Assembly (NCBI GenBank): GCA_007120675.1
Contig: SKNE01000299.1
Span: 1-12,656, forward strand
Source of the DNA: Bacteroidales bacterium
GTDB lineage: Bacteria > Bacteroidota > Bacteroidia > Bacteroidales > UBA7960
Reading direction: 5' to 3'
Length of the DNA stretch: 12,656 bases
The notes under the pieces: model-generated
Seen by the model: the letters and a program-made list of their open reading frames with translations, nothing else
What the model was told of the DNA's origin: nothing
Database searches by the model: none
Position numbers and translations under genes: made by a program
Shown here: piece by piece, positions 1-7,679 of the stretch
How the letters are laid out: every line of letters starts with the position of its first letter
Numbering within the stretch: the stretch's first letter is position 1

Positions 1-1
1 C

Positions 2-1153
2 TTCACCTCACCGGTGAGCGGCACCTACAAGCAGCTTGTGAGGGGTCCCAAGCGTCGCATCATGGAGGTGCGCATTGAGGCAGACGGCAAGGAGGAATAC
101 CAGGATTTCGGTGCGGCCACCCCCACGTCCCTTTCCCGGCCCGACATCATCAGGAAATTGCTGCAAAGCGGACTTTGGCCCTTCATCAGGCAGCGCCCCT
201 ACTCCGTGATCGCCAGGCAGACGGATAGTCCGCGCGACATATTTGTCTCCGCCTTCAAATCCACCCCCCTTGCACCCGACATGGACTTCGTCATCCGTGG
301 CAATGAGTCCCCTTTCCAAACGGGACTGGATGTGCTGTCCCGCCTGACAGATGGCTCCGTTTACCTGGGGATACACGACCTGCAGACCACGGCCAAAGCC
401 TTTACCGGCGCCAAAGGGGTCGACATCCGCCGCTTCAGCGGACCCCATCCGGCAGGCAACGTGGGCATACAGATCCACCACATCAGCCCCATCAACAGGG
501 GAGAGATTGTCTGGTACGTGGATGTGCAGGGTGTGATCGCCATCGGGCGACTGTTCGAAAAAGGGGTTGTTGACCTGCATAAGGTGGTGGCCCTGTCGGG
601 CACCGAAGTGATGAACCCACGCTATTACAAGGTGATCAGCGGGGCAAAGGTCAGCAGCTTTGCCGGCAACAACATACGCAGCACCGAAGGGATCACCCCG
701 CGCATCATCAGCGGCGACGTGCTCTCGGGAGAGAAAGTGGAGGCCGGCGGATACCTTGGCTTTTACGATGACCAGGTGAGCGTGATACCGGAGGGGGACC
801 ACCCCGAACTGCTGGGCTGGCTCATACCCAGGCCCGAACGTTTCAGCGTCTCACGCACCTTCCCCTCCTTTTTGATGCCCTGGCGCAAGTTCACGCTCGA
901 CACCAACATCCGCAGTGGCGTAAGGCCCTTTGTGATCACCGGCCTGTATGAGAAGTACCTGCCCATGGACATCATGCCCATGCAGCTCATCAAGTCCATC
1001 ATGATCAACGACATCGACATGATGGAAAAGCTGGGCATATACGAGATCGCACCGGAAGATTTCGCGCTATGTGAATATGTTTGTCCCTCCAAGATAGAGA
1101 TGCAGACCATCATCAGGGAGGGACTGGATGCCATGCGCAAGGAGTTTGCCTGA
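2..1153 (+). CDS. nqrA: Na+-translocating NADH:quinone oxidoreductase subunit A (5'-truncated)
   Basis: NqrA is a membrane-associated, cytoplasmic-facing subunit of the Na+-pumping NADH:quinone oxidoreductase and contributes to quinone interaction. The reading frame is open from base 2, and its first residues (FTSPVSGT) match the biotinyl-lipoyl-like beta segment found about 70 residues into known NqrA, so the true start lies left of the window. The GTG at 14 is an internal codon, not a start. Visible family signatures are FSGPHPAGNVG in the middle and CEYVCPSKIE near the C-terminus, the latter in the form I associate with Bacteroidota. 383 codons are present, against about 450 for the full protein. 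It is the first visible gene of the nqrA-F operon, with 39 bp to nqrB. Identification is firm; only the 5' end is missing. Confidence 0.96.
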   Translation, partial: FTSPVSGTYKQLVRGPKRRIMEVRIEADGKEEYQDFGAATPTSLSRPDIIRKLLQSGLWPFIRQRPYSVIARQTDSPRDIFVSAFKSTPLAPDMDFVIRGNESPFQTGLDVLSRLTDGSVYLGIHDLQTTAKAFTGAKGVDIRRFSGPHPAGNVGIQIHHISPINRGEIVWYVDVQGVIAIGRLFEKGVVDLHKVVALSGTEVMNPRYYKVISGAKVSSFAGNNIRSTEGITPRIISGDVLSGEKVEAGGYLGFYDDQVSVIPEGDHPELLGWLIPRPERFSVSRTFPSFLMPWRKFTLDTNIRSGVRPFVITGLYEKYLPMDIMPMQLIKSIMINDIDMMEKLGIYEIAPEDFALCEYVCPSKIEMQTIIREGLDAMRKEFA

Positions 1154-1192
1154 GTCCACTGAATACACAATAACCATAAAAACAGCGTAACA

Positions 1193-2368
1193 TTGAAAGC
1201 GATACACGACCTATTGGAAAAGGCAAAAGTGCCCTTCGAAAAGGGTGGGAGGCTGGAAAAGCTTTACCGCACCTTCGAAGCCTTTGAAACCTTCCTGTTT
1301 GTCAAAGGGGATGTGACCACCAGGGGCAGCCACATCCGTGATGCCATGGACATGAAGCGCACCATGGTGCATGTGATCATCGCCATGACGCCCGTACTGC
1401 TTTTTGGCATGTGGAATGTGGGATACCAGCACTTTAAGGCCATCGGTCTTGAAGTCAGCTTTTTCGACCAGTTCCTCTTCGGACTCATCAAGGTCCTGCC
1501 CATCGTGGTGGTGAGCTATGCCGCCGGCCTCATCGTGGAGTTTATCTTCGCCACGATCCGCGACCACGAGGTGAACGAAGGCTTCCTGGTCTCAGGGATG
1601 CTCATCCCGCTCATACTGCCTGTCACCACGCCGCTATGGATGGTGGCCGTGGCAACCGTCTTTGCCGTGATCATCGGCAAGGAGGTGTTCGGGGGCACCG
1701 GCATGAATATCCTCAACCCCGCCCTGCTGGCGCGTGCCTTCCTGTTCTTCGCCTACCCGGCCTACATGGTGGGCGACGACGTGTGGATTTACACCGGCCT
1801 GCAGGAGGGACAGCAGCTGGTGGACGGCTTCTCCGGCGCCACGCCCCTGGCTTACCTGGCCATGGGCGAGGTGGAACGCCTGCCCTCGGTGCTGGAGATG
1901 TTCCTGGGCACGATCCCCGGCTCCATTGGCGAGACCTCAACCGCAGCCATACTCCTGGGTGCCCTGGTGCTCATAGCCACCGGCGTGGGCAGCTTGCGTA
2001 TCATGCTGTCGGTGGTGGCCGGTGGACTCTTTACCGGACTGCTTTTCAACCTCTTTGCCGTGAACCCCTTCATGGAAACACCGGCCTACTACCACCTGGT
2101 CATGGGCGGCTTCGCCTTTGGCACGGTGTACATGGCCACAGACCCCGTGTCGGCCTCCCAGACAGGCACGGGAAAATACATATACGGCTTTCTGATCGGG
2201 GTGGTGACCCTGCTGATCCGCGTGGTCAACCCCGCCTATCCGGAAGGCATGATGCTGGCCATCCTGCTGATGAACGTCTTTGCCCCGCTGATTGACCACT
2301 ATGTGGTTGAAGCCAATGTCAAACGGCGCATGAAGCGGTGGAAGAGCACCCAGCTAAAAACAACATAA
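1193..2368 (+). CDS. nqrB: Na+-translocating NADH:quinone oxidoreductase subunit B
   Basis: NqrB is a polytopic inner-membrane subunit that carries covalent FMN and riboflavin and belongs to the Na+ pathway. The protein has 391 residues, and hydrophobic segments run from about residue 55 to the end. The FMN attachment motif SGAT is at residues 214-217, with Thr217 as acceptor, corresponding to Thr236 of Vibrio cholerae. Other family blocks are HEVNEGF, KEVFGGTG, NPALLARAFLFFAYPA, GFAFGTVYMATDPVSAS and RVVNPAYPEGMMLAILL. The chosen start is a TTG at 1193: the N-terminus it gives aligns with the family, and the next in-frame ATG (codon 52) would remove conserved sequence. No clear Shine-Dalgarno sequence precedes it. 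nqrC begins 20 bp after the stop. The flavin acceptor implies a need for ApbE, which is encoded downstream. Confidence 0.97.
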   Translation: MKAIHDLLEKAKVPFEKGGRLEKLYRTFEAFETFLFVKGDVTTRGSHIRDAMDMKRTMVHVIIAMTPVLLFGMWNVGYQHFKAIGLEVSFFDQFLFGLIKVLPIVVVSYAAGLIVEFIFATIRDHEVNEGFLVSGMLIPLILPVTTPLWMVAVATVFAVIIGKEVFGGTGMNILNPALLARAFLFFAYPAYMVGDDVWIYTGLQEGQQLVDGFSGATPLAYLAMGEVERLPSVLEMFLGTIPGSIGETSTAAILLGALVLIATGVGSLRIMLSVVAGGLFTGLLFNLFAVNPFMETPAYYHLVMGGFAFGTVYMATDPVSASQTGTGKYIYGFLIGVVTLLIRVVNPAYPEGMMLAILLMNVFAPLIDHYVVEANVKRRMKRWKSTQLKTT

Positions 2369-2388
2369 ACCGGAAAAACCCCATTGCG

Positions 2389-3081
2389 ATGACCAATAGA
2401 TATATTTTCATTTATGCCTCCTCCATGGTGGTGATCGTCGCCCTGGTGCTTGCCACCGCGGCCACCCTGCTGCGGCCCCTCCAGGAGCGCAACATGCGCA
2501 TAGAGAAGATGCAGAATATCCTGTCAGCCATCAACATTCCCGCACCCCGCGCGGAGGCCGAAACGCTTTTTGAGCGGTACATCACCACCACCAAGATCGT
2601 CAACCACCTGGGTGAAGAGCTGGAGGGTGATGCCTTCGAGGTGGAGCTGCAGGATGAGGTCCGCAAGGACCTGGCCGATCGCCAGCTGCCAGTGTTCATA
2701 GCCGATGTGGAAGGGGAGACAATGTACATTGTTCCCGTGAGGGGTGGCGGACTCTGGGGGCCCATCTGGGGCTACATCGGACTGAAATCGGACCTGGCCA
2801 CCGTGGTCGGAGCCAACTTCGACCACGCCAGCGAGACACCGGGTCTGGGTGCCGAGATCGCCGACAGGCCATTCCAGGCGCAGTTTCCCGGCAAGCGCAT
2901 CTTCGATGAAGACGGCAACTTCCGGCCCATCCGCGTGGTCAAAGGGCGCGCACCGGAAGGGGACCTGCACGCCGTCGACGGCATCAGCGGCGGAACCATC
3001 ACCTCCAACGGCGTGACGGACATGCTGCGGAATGGCCTGGAAGTGTATAAGTCTTACTTTGAAAAAATCAAAACGTCATGA
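2389..3081 (+). CDS. nqrC: Na+-translocating NADH:quinone oxidoreductase subunit C
   Basis: NqrC is anchored by one N-terminal transmembrane helix (about residues 5-26) and exposes a periplasmic FMN-binding domain with covalent FMN. From the ATG at 2389 the protein has 230 residues. An upstream in-frame GTG at 2338 would overlap nqrB and add 17 polar residues unlike the family, so I reject it. Typical features are VRGGGLWGPIWGYI, ETPGLGAEI and VKGRAPEGDLHAVDGISGGTITSNGV. The flavinylation motif is SGGT (residues 200-203, acceptor Thr203), not the usual SGAT, while NqrB keeps SGAT. The stop codon overlaps the nqrD start in ATGA, which suggests translational coupling. Attachment of FMN would occur outside the cytoplasmic membrane through the lipoprotein ApbE. 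Confidence 0.96.
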   Translation: MTNRYIFIYASSMVVIVALVLATAATLLRPLQERNMRIEKMQNILSAINIPAPRAEAETLFERYITTTKIVNHLGEELEGDAFEVELQDEVRKDLADRQLPVFIADVEGETMYIVPVRGGGLWGPIWGYIGLKSDLATVVGANFDHASETPGLGAEIADRPFQAQFPGKRIFDEDGNFRPIRVVKGRAPEGDLHAVDGISGGTITSNGVTDMLRNGLEVYKSYFEKIKTS

Positions 3082-3737
3082 GCGATAACACCAACACACA
3101 GAAAGAGCCCCTGCTCTCGGCAAAGAACAGGAAACTGCTGAGCAACCCGCTGGGACAAGACAACCCCATCACCGTGCAGGTGCTGGGCATCTGTTCCGTG
3201 CTGGCCATCACGGTGCAGCTGCGCACCTCCCTGGTGATGGCCATATCGGTGGTGGCGGTCATGGGCCTGGCCAACCTGATCATCTCCCTGCTGCGCCACG
3301 GCATCCCGCCACGCATTCGTATCATCGTGCAGCTGACGGTGATTGCCGCCCTGGTGATCCTGGTGGACCAGGTGCTGAAGGCCTTTGTCTACGATGTGAG
3401 CCGTCAGCTCTCGGTCTTCGTCGGACTGATCATTACCAACTGTATCATCATGGGACGCCTTGAGGCGTACGCCCTGAACAACAAGCCCTGGCCCTCCTTC
3501 CTCGACGGCATTGGGAACGCCGCCGGCTACGGCTGGGTGCTGCTCACCGTGGGATTCTTCAGGGAGCTGCTGGGCTCAGGCACACTCATGGGCTACCAGG
3601 TGATCCCCAACTTCGCCTACCAGATGGGCTACGAAAACAACGGCTTCATGATCCTGCCCCCCATGGCGCTCATCACCGTTGGGGTGATCATCTGGGTGCA
3701 CCGGCACCGGAACCGCGACCTGGTGGATGTGAGCTAA
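3078..3737 (+). CDS. nqrD: Na+-translocating NADH:quinone oxidoreductase subunit D
   Basis: NqrD is a small polytopic membrane subunit that pairs with NqrE as inverted structural repeats and holds an iron or [2Fe-2S] centre between them. The protein has 219 residues. Conserved stretches are NPITVQVLGICSVLA (Cys39), IIVQLTVIAALVILVDQVLKA, QLSVFVGLIITNCIIMGR (Cys122) and GYGWVLLTVGFFRELLGSG. Cys39 and Cys122 are the metal ligands expected from V. cholerae NqrD. The start ATG overlaps the nqrC stop. Related RnfE proteins are similar, but the presence of NqrA and NqrF in the same operon settles the assignment. A 35 bp gap with a run of ten A's (3756-3765) separates it from nqrE. Confidence 0.96.
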   Translation: MSDNTNTQKEPLLSAKNRKLLSNPLGQDNPITVQVLGICSVLAITVQLRTSLVMAISVVAVMGLANLIISLLRHGIPPRIRIIVQLTVIAALVILVDQVLKAFVYDVSRQLSVFVGLIITNCIIMGRLEAYALNNKPWPSFLDGIGNAAGYGWVLLTVGFFRELLGSGTLMGYQVIPNFAYQMGYENNGFMILPPMALITVGVIIWVHRHRNRDLVDVS

Positions 3738-3772
3738 ACAGACCATTAACAACACAAAAAAAAAATCAAGCG

Positions 3773-4390
3773 ATGCAAGATCTATTCAGCATATTCGTAC
3801 GATCCATCTTCATAGATAATATGGTGTTCGCCTACTTCCTGGGCATGTGCTCCTACCTGGCGGTATCGCGCACGGTGAACACCAGTGTGGGACTGGGTGC
3901 TGCTGTCATCTTCGTGCTGGGCATCACCGTGCCCTTCAACTTCCTGCTGGAGTCCTACGTCCTGGGAAGAGGAGCCCTGTCGTGGCTCGGACCACAGTTC
4001 GCCTCGGTCGACCTGAGCTTTTTGACTTTCATCATGTTCATCGCCATCATCGCCGCCATGGTGCAGCTGGTGGAGATGATCGTGGAGAAGGTGAGCCCCA
4101 CCCTGCACAGCTCCCTGGGTATCTTCCTCCCGCTGATTGCAGTGAACTGCGCCATCCTCGGGGGATCACTCTTCATGCAGGAACGCAACTACGCCAACAT
4201 CGCTGAAGCGGCTTCATTCGGACTGGGCAGTGGCGTGGGTTTCTTCCTGGCCATCGTGGGGATCGCCGCCATACGCGAAAAAATTCGTTATTCGGCCGTG
4301 CCGGCACCCCTGCGCGGACTGGGTATCACCTTTATCATCACCGGACTCATGGGCATCGGCTTCATGAGCTTTATGGGCATCGAACTCTAA
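3773..4390 (+). CDS. nqrE: Na+-translocating NADH:quinone oxidoreductase subunit E
   Basis: NqrE is the polytopic membrane partner of NqrD, completing the buried metal site on the electron path from NqrF to NqrC. The protein has 205 residues. Visible signatures are DNMVFAYFLGMCSYLAVS with Cys26, the segment LGITVPFNFLLESYVL, and GIFLPLIAVNCAILGGSLF with Cys126, followed by a long hydrophobic C-terminal region. Cys26 and Cys126 are the expected metal ligands opposite NqrD Cys39 and Cys122. It starts at the ATG at 3773 after an A-rich leader typical of translation initiation in Bacteroidota. nqrF follows after 18 bp. The small protein NqrM, encoded at 11756-11947 on the other strand, is needed to assemble this metal site in species where it has been tested. 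Confidence 0.96.
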   Translation: MQDLFSIFVRSIFIDNMVFAYFLGMCSYLAVSRTVNTSVGLGAAVIFVLGITVPFNFLLESYVLGRGALSWLGPQFASVDLSFLTFIMFIAIIAAMVQLVEMIVEKVSPTLHSSLGIFLPLIAVNCAILGGSLFMQERNYANIAEAASFGLGSGVGFFLAIVGIAAIREKIRYSAVPAPLRGLGITFIITGLMGIGFMSFMGIEL

Positions 4391-4408
4391 AAACAAAAGA
4401 TAATCACC

Positions 4409-5668
4409 ATGATACTGTTAGATGTAGGCAACCTCTGGATCATCACCCTCAGCGTGGTCATGTTCCTCCTTGTGATGCTGATGCTGGTAGGCATCCTGCT
4501 GTATGCCAGGGCCAGGCTGGTGCCCAGCGGGCCCGTGAAAATCACCATCAACGAAGAAAAAGAGCTGGAGGTCAATTCAGGCGACACCCTGCTGAACACC
4601 CTGTCGCAAAACAACATCTACCTGCCCAGCGCATGCGGGGGGGGTGGGACCTGCGCCGTGTGCAAGTGCCAGGTGCTCGACGGTGCCGGCGACATATTGC
4701 CCACCGAAGTGGGTTACTTCACGCGAAAGGAGATACAGGATAAGTGGCGCCTCAGCTGCCAGGTCAAGGTGAAGGCAGACCTGGATGTCCGTGTACCCAA
4801 GGAGATATTCGGCATCAAGAAGTGGGAGTGTGAGGTGGTCTCCAACCGCAACGTGGCCACCTTCATCAAGGAGTTTGTGGTGAAGCTTCCGGAAGGGGAG
4901 CAGCTGGACTTCCAGTCGGGCGGATACATTCAGATCGATGTGCCGGCCTGCAAGGTGGATTTCAAGGAGATGGAGGTGGGGGAGAAGTTCCGCGAAGACT
5001 GGGACAAGCTCAATATGTGGGACTTGAAGATGGTGAACCCAGAGCCCATCTTCCGTGCCTACTCCATGGCCAACCACCCGGCCGAAGGCAACATCATCAA
5101 GCTGAATATCCGTATCGCCACCCCGCCGTGGGACAGAAAAAGGAATAAGTTCATGAACGTCAACCCGGGCATATGCTCTTCCTATGTTTTTTCCAGTAAG
5201 CCGGGCGACAAGGTGACCATATCCGGACCATACGGCGATTTCTTCATCAAAGATACCGACCGGGAGATGGTCTATATCGGTGGGGGCGCCGGGATGGCCC
5301 CGCTGCGCTCACATATTTTCCACCTCTTCCACACCCTGAAGACCGACCGCAAGGTGTCCTACTGGTACGGTGCCCGTTCGAAAAGGGAGGTGTTTTATGA
5401 GGAGGATTTCCGCAAGATTGAGAAGGAGTTTCCCAACTTCACCTTCCACATCGCGCTCTCTGAGCCGCTGCCGGAGGACAAATGGGAGGGCCATACCGGC
5501 TTCATTCACCAGGTGGTGCTGGATAACTACCTGAAGAAGCACCCCGAGCCAGAGGAGCTGGAGTACTACCTGTGTGGTCCCCCCATCATGAATGAGTCGG
5601 TGCTGAGCATGCTCGACAACCTGGGGGTTCCCGAGGAAAATATCGACCTGGACGACTTTGGAGGATAA
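4409..5668 (+). CDS. nqrF: Na+-translocating NADH:quinone oxidoreductase subunit F (NADH-oxidising)
   Basis: NqrF is the electron entry subunit: it oxidises NADH through FAD and passes electrons to a [2Fe-2S] cluster. The 419-residue protein has, in order, one N-terminal transmembrane helix (about 9-32), a plant-type ferredoxin domain with cluster ligands Cys76, Cys82, Cys85 and Cys117, an FAD-binding barrel with the RAYS motif at 216-219, and an NAD-binding domain with GGGAGMAPLRS at 291-301 and CGPP at 389-392. The C-terminus ends in the usual DDFGG. An extra cysteine, Cys87, lies just after the third ligand. Codons 77-79 in the cluster loop contain a run of eight G's (4637-4644). This is the last gene of the operon; a strong terminator begins seven bases after its stop codon. 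Confidence 0.97.
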   Translation: MILLDVGNLWIITLSVVMFLLVMLMLVGILLYARARLVPSGPVKITINEEKELEVNSGDTLLNTLSQNNIYLPSACGGGGTCAVCKCQVLDGAGDILPTEVGYFTRKEIQDKWRLSCQVKVKADLDVRVPKEIFGIKKWECEVVSNRNVATFIKEFVVKLPEGEQLDFQSGGYIQIDVPACKVDFKEMEVGEKFREDWDKLNMWDLKMVNPEPIFRAYSMANHPAEGNIIKLNIRIATPPWDRKRNKFMNVNPGICSSYVFSSKPGDKVTISGPYGDFFIKDTDREMVYIGGGAGMAPLRSHIFHLFHTLKTDRKVSYWYGARSKREVFYEEDFRKIEKEFPNFTFHIALSEPLPEDKWEGHTGFIHQVVLDNYLKKHPEPEELEYYLCGPPIMNESVLSMLDNLGVPEENIDLDDFGG

Positions 5669-5674
5669 TCTGCC

Positions 5675-5700
5675 GGCCCTGTTATGCAGGGCCTTTTTTT
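5675..5700 (+). terminator. Rho-independent terminator of the nqr operon
   Basis: A perfect 7-bp stem (GGCCCTG at 5675-5681, CAGGGCC at 5687-5693) with a 5-nt loop is followed at once by seven T's (5694-5700). It sits six bases after the nqrF stop codon and should end the nqrA-F transcript. The next gene starts only 12 bases after the T run, leaving no room for a normal promoter between them. That gene must therefore rely on read-through or on a promoter inside nqrF. Confidence 0.9.
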
Positions 5701-5712
5701 ACTTGTCCCGCT

Positions 5713-6630
5713 ATGAGTAAGCAACGCTTCGCACGCGCCAGCCGCGTCATCTGGATTGGCTTCTTTGCCAACATCGGACTGACCCTGGTCAAACTGCTGG
5801 CTGGCATCCTGGGCCGCAGCTCCGCCATGGTGGCCGACGCCATCCACTCCATCAGCGACTTTGTGACCGACCTGGTGATCGCCGGCAGCCTCAAGGTGGC
5901 TTCCAAGCCCCGTGACGGCAACCACAAATACGGCCACGGCAAGGTGGAAACCCTGGCAACGGCCTTCGTGGGCATTGTCCTGTTCAGCGTAGGGGTGGGT
6001 ATCCTCTATTCCGGGACAATGAACATCATCGGTCATTTCGGCGACAGTCCGCTGCATCGGCCCGGCATGGTGGCTCTCTACGCTGCCATCGCCTCCATTG
6101 TGATCAAAGAGATCCTGTTCAGGTATACGCTCCGGACCGGCAAGGCTGTCAACAGCAGCGTGGTGCTTGCCAACGCCTGGCACCACCGCAGCGACGTCTA
6201 CTCTTCACTGAGCACGCTGTTGGGCATCAGCGGAGCCATATTCCTGGGCAGCCAGTGGGTGATCCTTGACCCCATCGCCGCCATCATCGTGAGCTTCTTT
6301 ATATTTAAGTCGGCCTTTTTCATCACGCGGGAGGCGCTGGAAGAGCTGGTGGAAACATCCCTGCCGGTAAAAAAAGAGAAGGAGATCATTGGGATCGCCG
6401 GCACAGTGAAAGGGGTGCACAACCCCCACGACCTCAAAACCAGGAAGATTGGAAGCAACATCGCCATCGACATGCACATCCAGGTGCAGGAAGACCTCAA
6501 CGTGAGAGAAGCACACGACATCACCGTAAAGCTGGAACAATGTTTGCGCGAAAAATACGGTGACGATACACACATCTCTGTGCATACGGAACCATTATTG
6601 CCGGCCGATAAAAAACAGACACCACCATGA
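5713..6630 (+). CDS. Cation diffusion facilitator family metal transporter
   Basis: This is a CDF (cation efflux) protein, a membrane dimer that exports divalent metals, usually Zn2+ or also Cd2+, Fe2+, Co2+ or Mn2+, from the cytoplasm in exchange for protons. The 305 residues give about six transmembrane segments (first near 12-33, second near 37-58) and a cytoplasmic C-terminal domain (about 215-295) with THISVHTEP near its end. The transport site is readable as His45 and Asp49 in TM2 (HSISD) and His157 and Asp161 in TM5 (HHRSD). An HxxxD/HxxxD pair is typical of Zn2+-type CDFs rather than the all-Asp Mn2+ type. The conserved GNHKYGHGKVE loop follows TM2. The stop overlaps the apbE start in ATGA, so the two are probably co-translated. 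Family is certain; metal specificity is inferred. Confidence 0.93.
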   Translation: MSKQRFARASRVIWIGFFANIGLTLVKLLAGILGRSSAMVADAIHSISDFVTDLVIAGSLKVASKPRDGNHKYGHGKVETLATAFVGIVLFSVGVGILYSGTMNIIGHFGDSPLHRPGMVALYAAIASIVIKEILFRYTLRTGKAVNSSVVLANAWHHRSDVYSSLSTLLGISGAIFLGSQWVILDPIAAIIVSFFIFKSAFFITREALEELVETSLPVKKEKEIIGIAGTVKGVHNPHDLKTRKIGSNIAIDMHIQVQEDLNVREAHDITVKLEQCLREKYGDDTHISVHTEPLLPADKKQTPP

Positions 6631-7679
6631 AGAAACTGTCCGTCAACCTGGATACACTGCCCATCGCCATGAAAAAGCTCCTCATCGCCCTGGCAGCCAT
6701 GGGCCTTTTGCTCACATCATGCCAGCTCATGGATCGCGGACCCCAGGTGGTGAGCATCCGGGGCGTGGTATTCGGCACCTACTATTCCGTCCTTTATTAT
6801 GAAGAAGAAGGCACCGTCTACCAGGAGGCCATCGACAGCCTCTTCGACGTAATCAACCGCTCCATGTCCTTCTACGATCCCAACTCACTGCTGTCGAGGG
6901 TCAACAGGAATGAGGAAAGCCTGCTGGATGAGCACTTCATGGCGGTATTCAGCCGGGCACAGGAGGTCTCAGTCGAGACGGACGGCGCGTTTGATGCGAC
7001 GGTGTTTCCCCTGGTAAGCGCCTGGGGCTTTGGTTTCGAGAACCGTCAGGAGCTGAACCAGGAAAAGATAGACAGCATCCTCGATTTTGTGGGCTACCAA
7101 AAGGTGTGGACAGCGGATGGTCACCTGGTCAAAGAGGATGAGCGGGTGCAGCTGGACTTCAACGCCATCGCCAAAGGGTATGCAGCCGATGTGGTGGGCC
7201 TTTTCCTGGCCTCACAGGGCATAGATGCCTACATGGTGGAGATCGGGGGCGACCTGGTGGCCAGGGGGGTGAAACCGGATGGCAGTCCCTGGCGCATCGG
7301 CCTTGAGATTCCGGCGCCTGAAGCGGATGCCCCGCAGGAGTGGGACTATTTTGTGGAAATGGAAAACCAGGGGCTGGCCACCTCCGGCGATTACCGGCAC
7401 TATTATGTGGAAGATGGGCAGCGACTATCACACACCATCGACCCCTCCAGCGGCGGACCGGTCAGTCACCAGCTGATGAGTGCCTCCGTCTTTGCCCCGG
7501 ATGCCATGTCGGCCGATGCCTACGCCACCGCCTTCATGGTGATGGGACTCCAGGCAAGCATCCGCTTCGTGGAAGGGCGTGACGACCTGGAAGCCTACCT
7601 GATCTTCGCCGATGAGCAAAACGGTTTCGGTTATTACGCCAGCACCGGCCTGCAGCTGCTCACCCGCGACGACTTGTAG
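6627..7679 (+). CDS. apbE: FAD:protein FMN transferase (lipoprotein ApbE)
   Basis: ApbE uses FAD and Mg2+ to attach FMN by a phosphoester bond to Thr in SGAT-like motifs of NqrB, NqrC and related proteins, acting outside the cytoplasmic membrane. The 350-residue protein carries an N-terminal signal with lipobox LLTSC (Cys32), so it is a predicted lipoprotein. Family motifs in order are FGTYY, DGAFDATVFPLV, LDFNAIAKGYAADVV, EIGGDLVARG, SGDYRHYY, SHTIDPSSGGPV with His269, and DAYAT at 297-301, whose Asp and Thr are the metal ligands. The ATG at 6627 overlaps the CDF stop. An internal ATG at 6669 (codon 15) also gives MKKLL and a more compact signal peptide, so the start is uncertain by 14 codons. 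Position just downstream of nqrF fits a role in Nqr maturation. Eight base pairs of a hairpin overlap the stop codon. Confidence 0.95.
   Translation: MKKLSVNLDTLPIAMKKLLIALAAMGLLLTSCQLMDRGPQVVSIRGVVFGTYYSVLYYEEEGTVYQEAIDSLFDVINRSMSFYDPNSLLSRVNRNEESLLDEHFMAVFSRAQEVSVETDGAFDATVFPLVSAWGFGFENRQELNQEKIDSILDFVGYQKVWTADGHLVKEDERVQLDFNAIAKGYAADVVGLFLASQGIDAYMVEIGGDLVARGVKPDGSPWRIGLEIPAPEADAPQEWDYFVEMENQGLATSGDYRHYYVEDGQRLSHTIDPSSGGPVSHQLMSASVFAPDAMSADAYATAFMVMGLQASIRFVEGRDDLEAYLIFADEQNGFGYYASTGLQLLTRDDL

Noticed and set aside
8..802. 264-residue open frame on the minus strand opposite nqrA.
   Set aside because: His- and Gly-rich translation without motifs, a shadow of the strongly conserved nqrA frame.
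1636..2295. 219-residue open frame on the plus strand inside nqrB.
   Set aside because: Arg/Gly/His-rich low-complexity product typical of an out-of-frame reading of a GC-rich membrane gene; nqrB is certain.
2338..2388. Longer nqrC with a GTG start overlapping nqrB.
   Set aside because: The added residues are polar and precede the normal membrane anchor; the ATG at 2389 fits the family.
3756..3765. A10 tract before nqrE as a phase-variation site.
   Set aside because: A-rich leaders are ordinary before Bacteroidota genes, and length change here would not shift a reading frame.
2..5668. An Rnf complex rather than Nqr.
   Set aside because: NqrA, NqrB with SGAT and NqrF with a ferredoxin-FAD-NADH layout are Nqr-specific, and there is no RnfB or RnfC.
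5566..6186. 206-residue minus-strand frame across the nqrF end and the CDF gene.
   Set aside because: It crosses a perfect terminator and two well-identified genes and has no motif.
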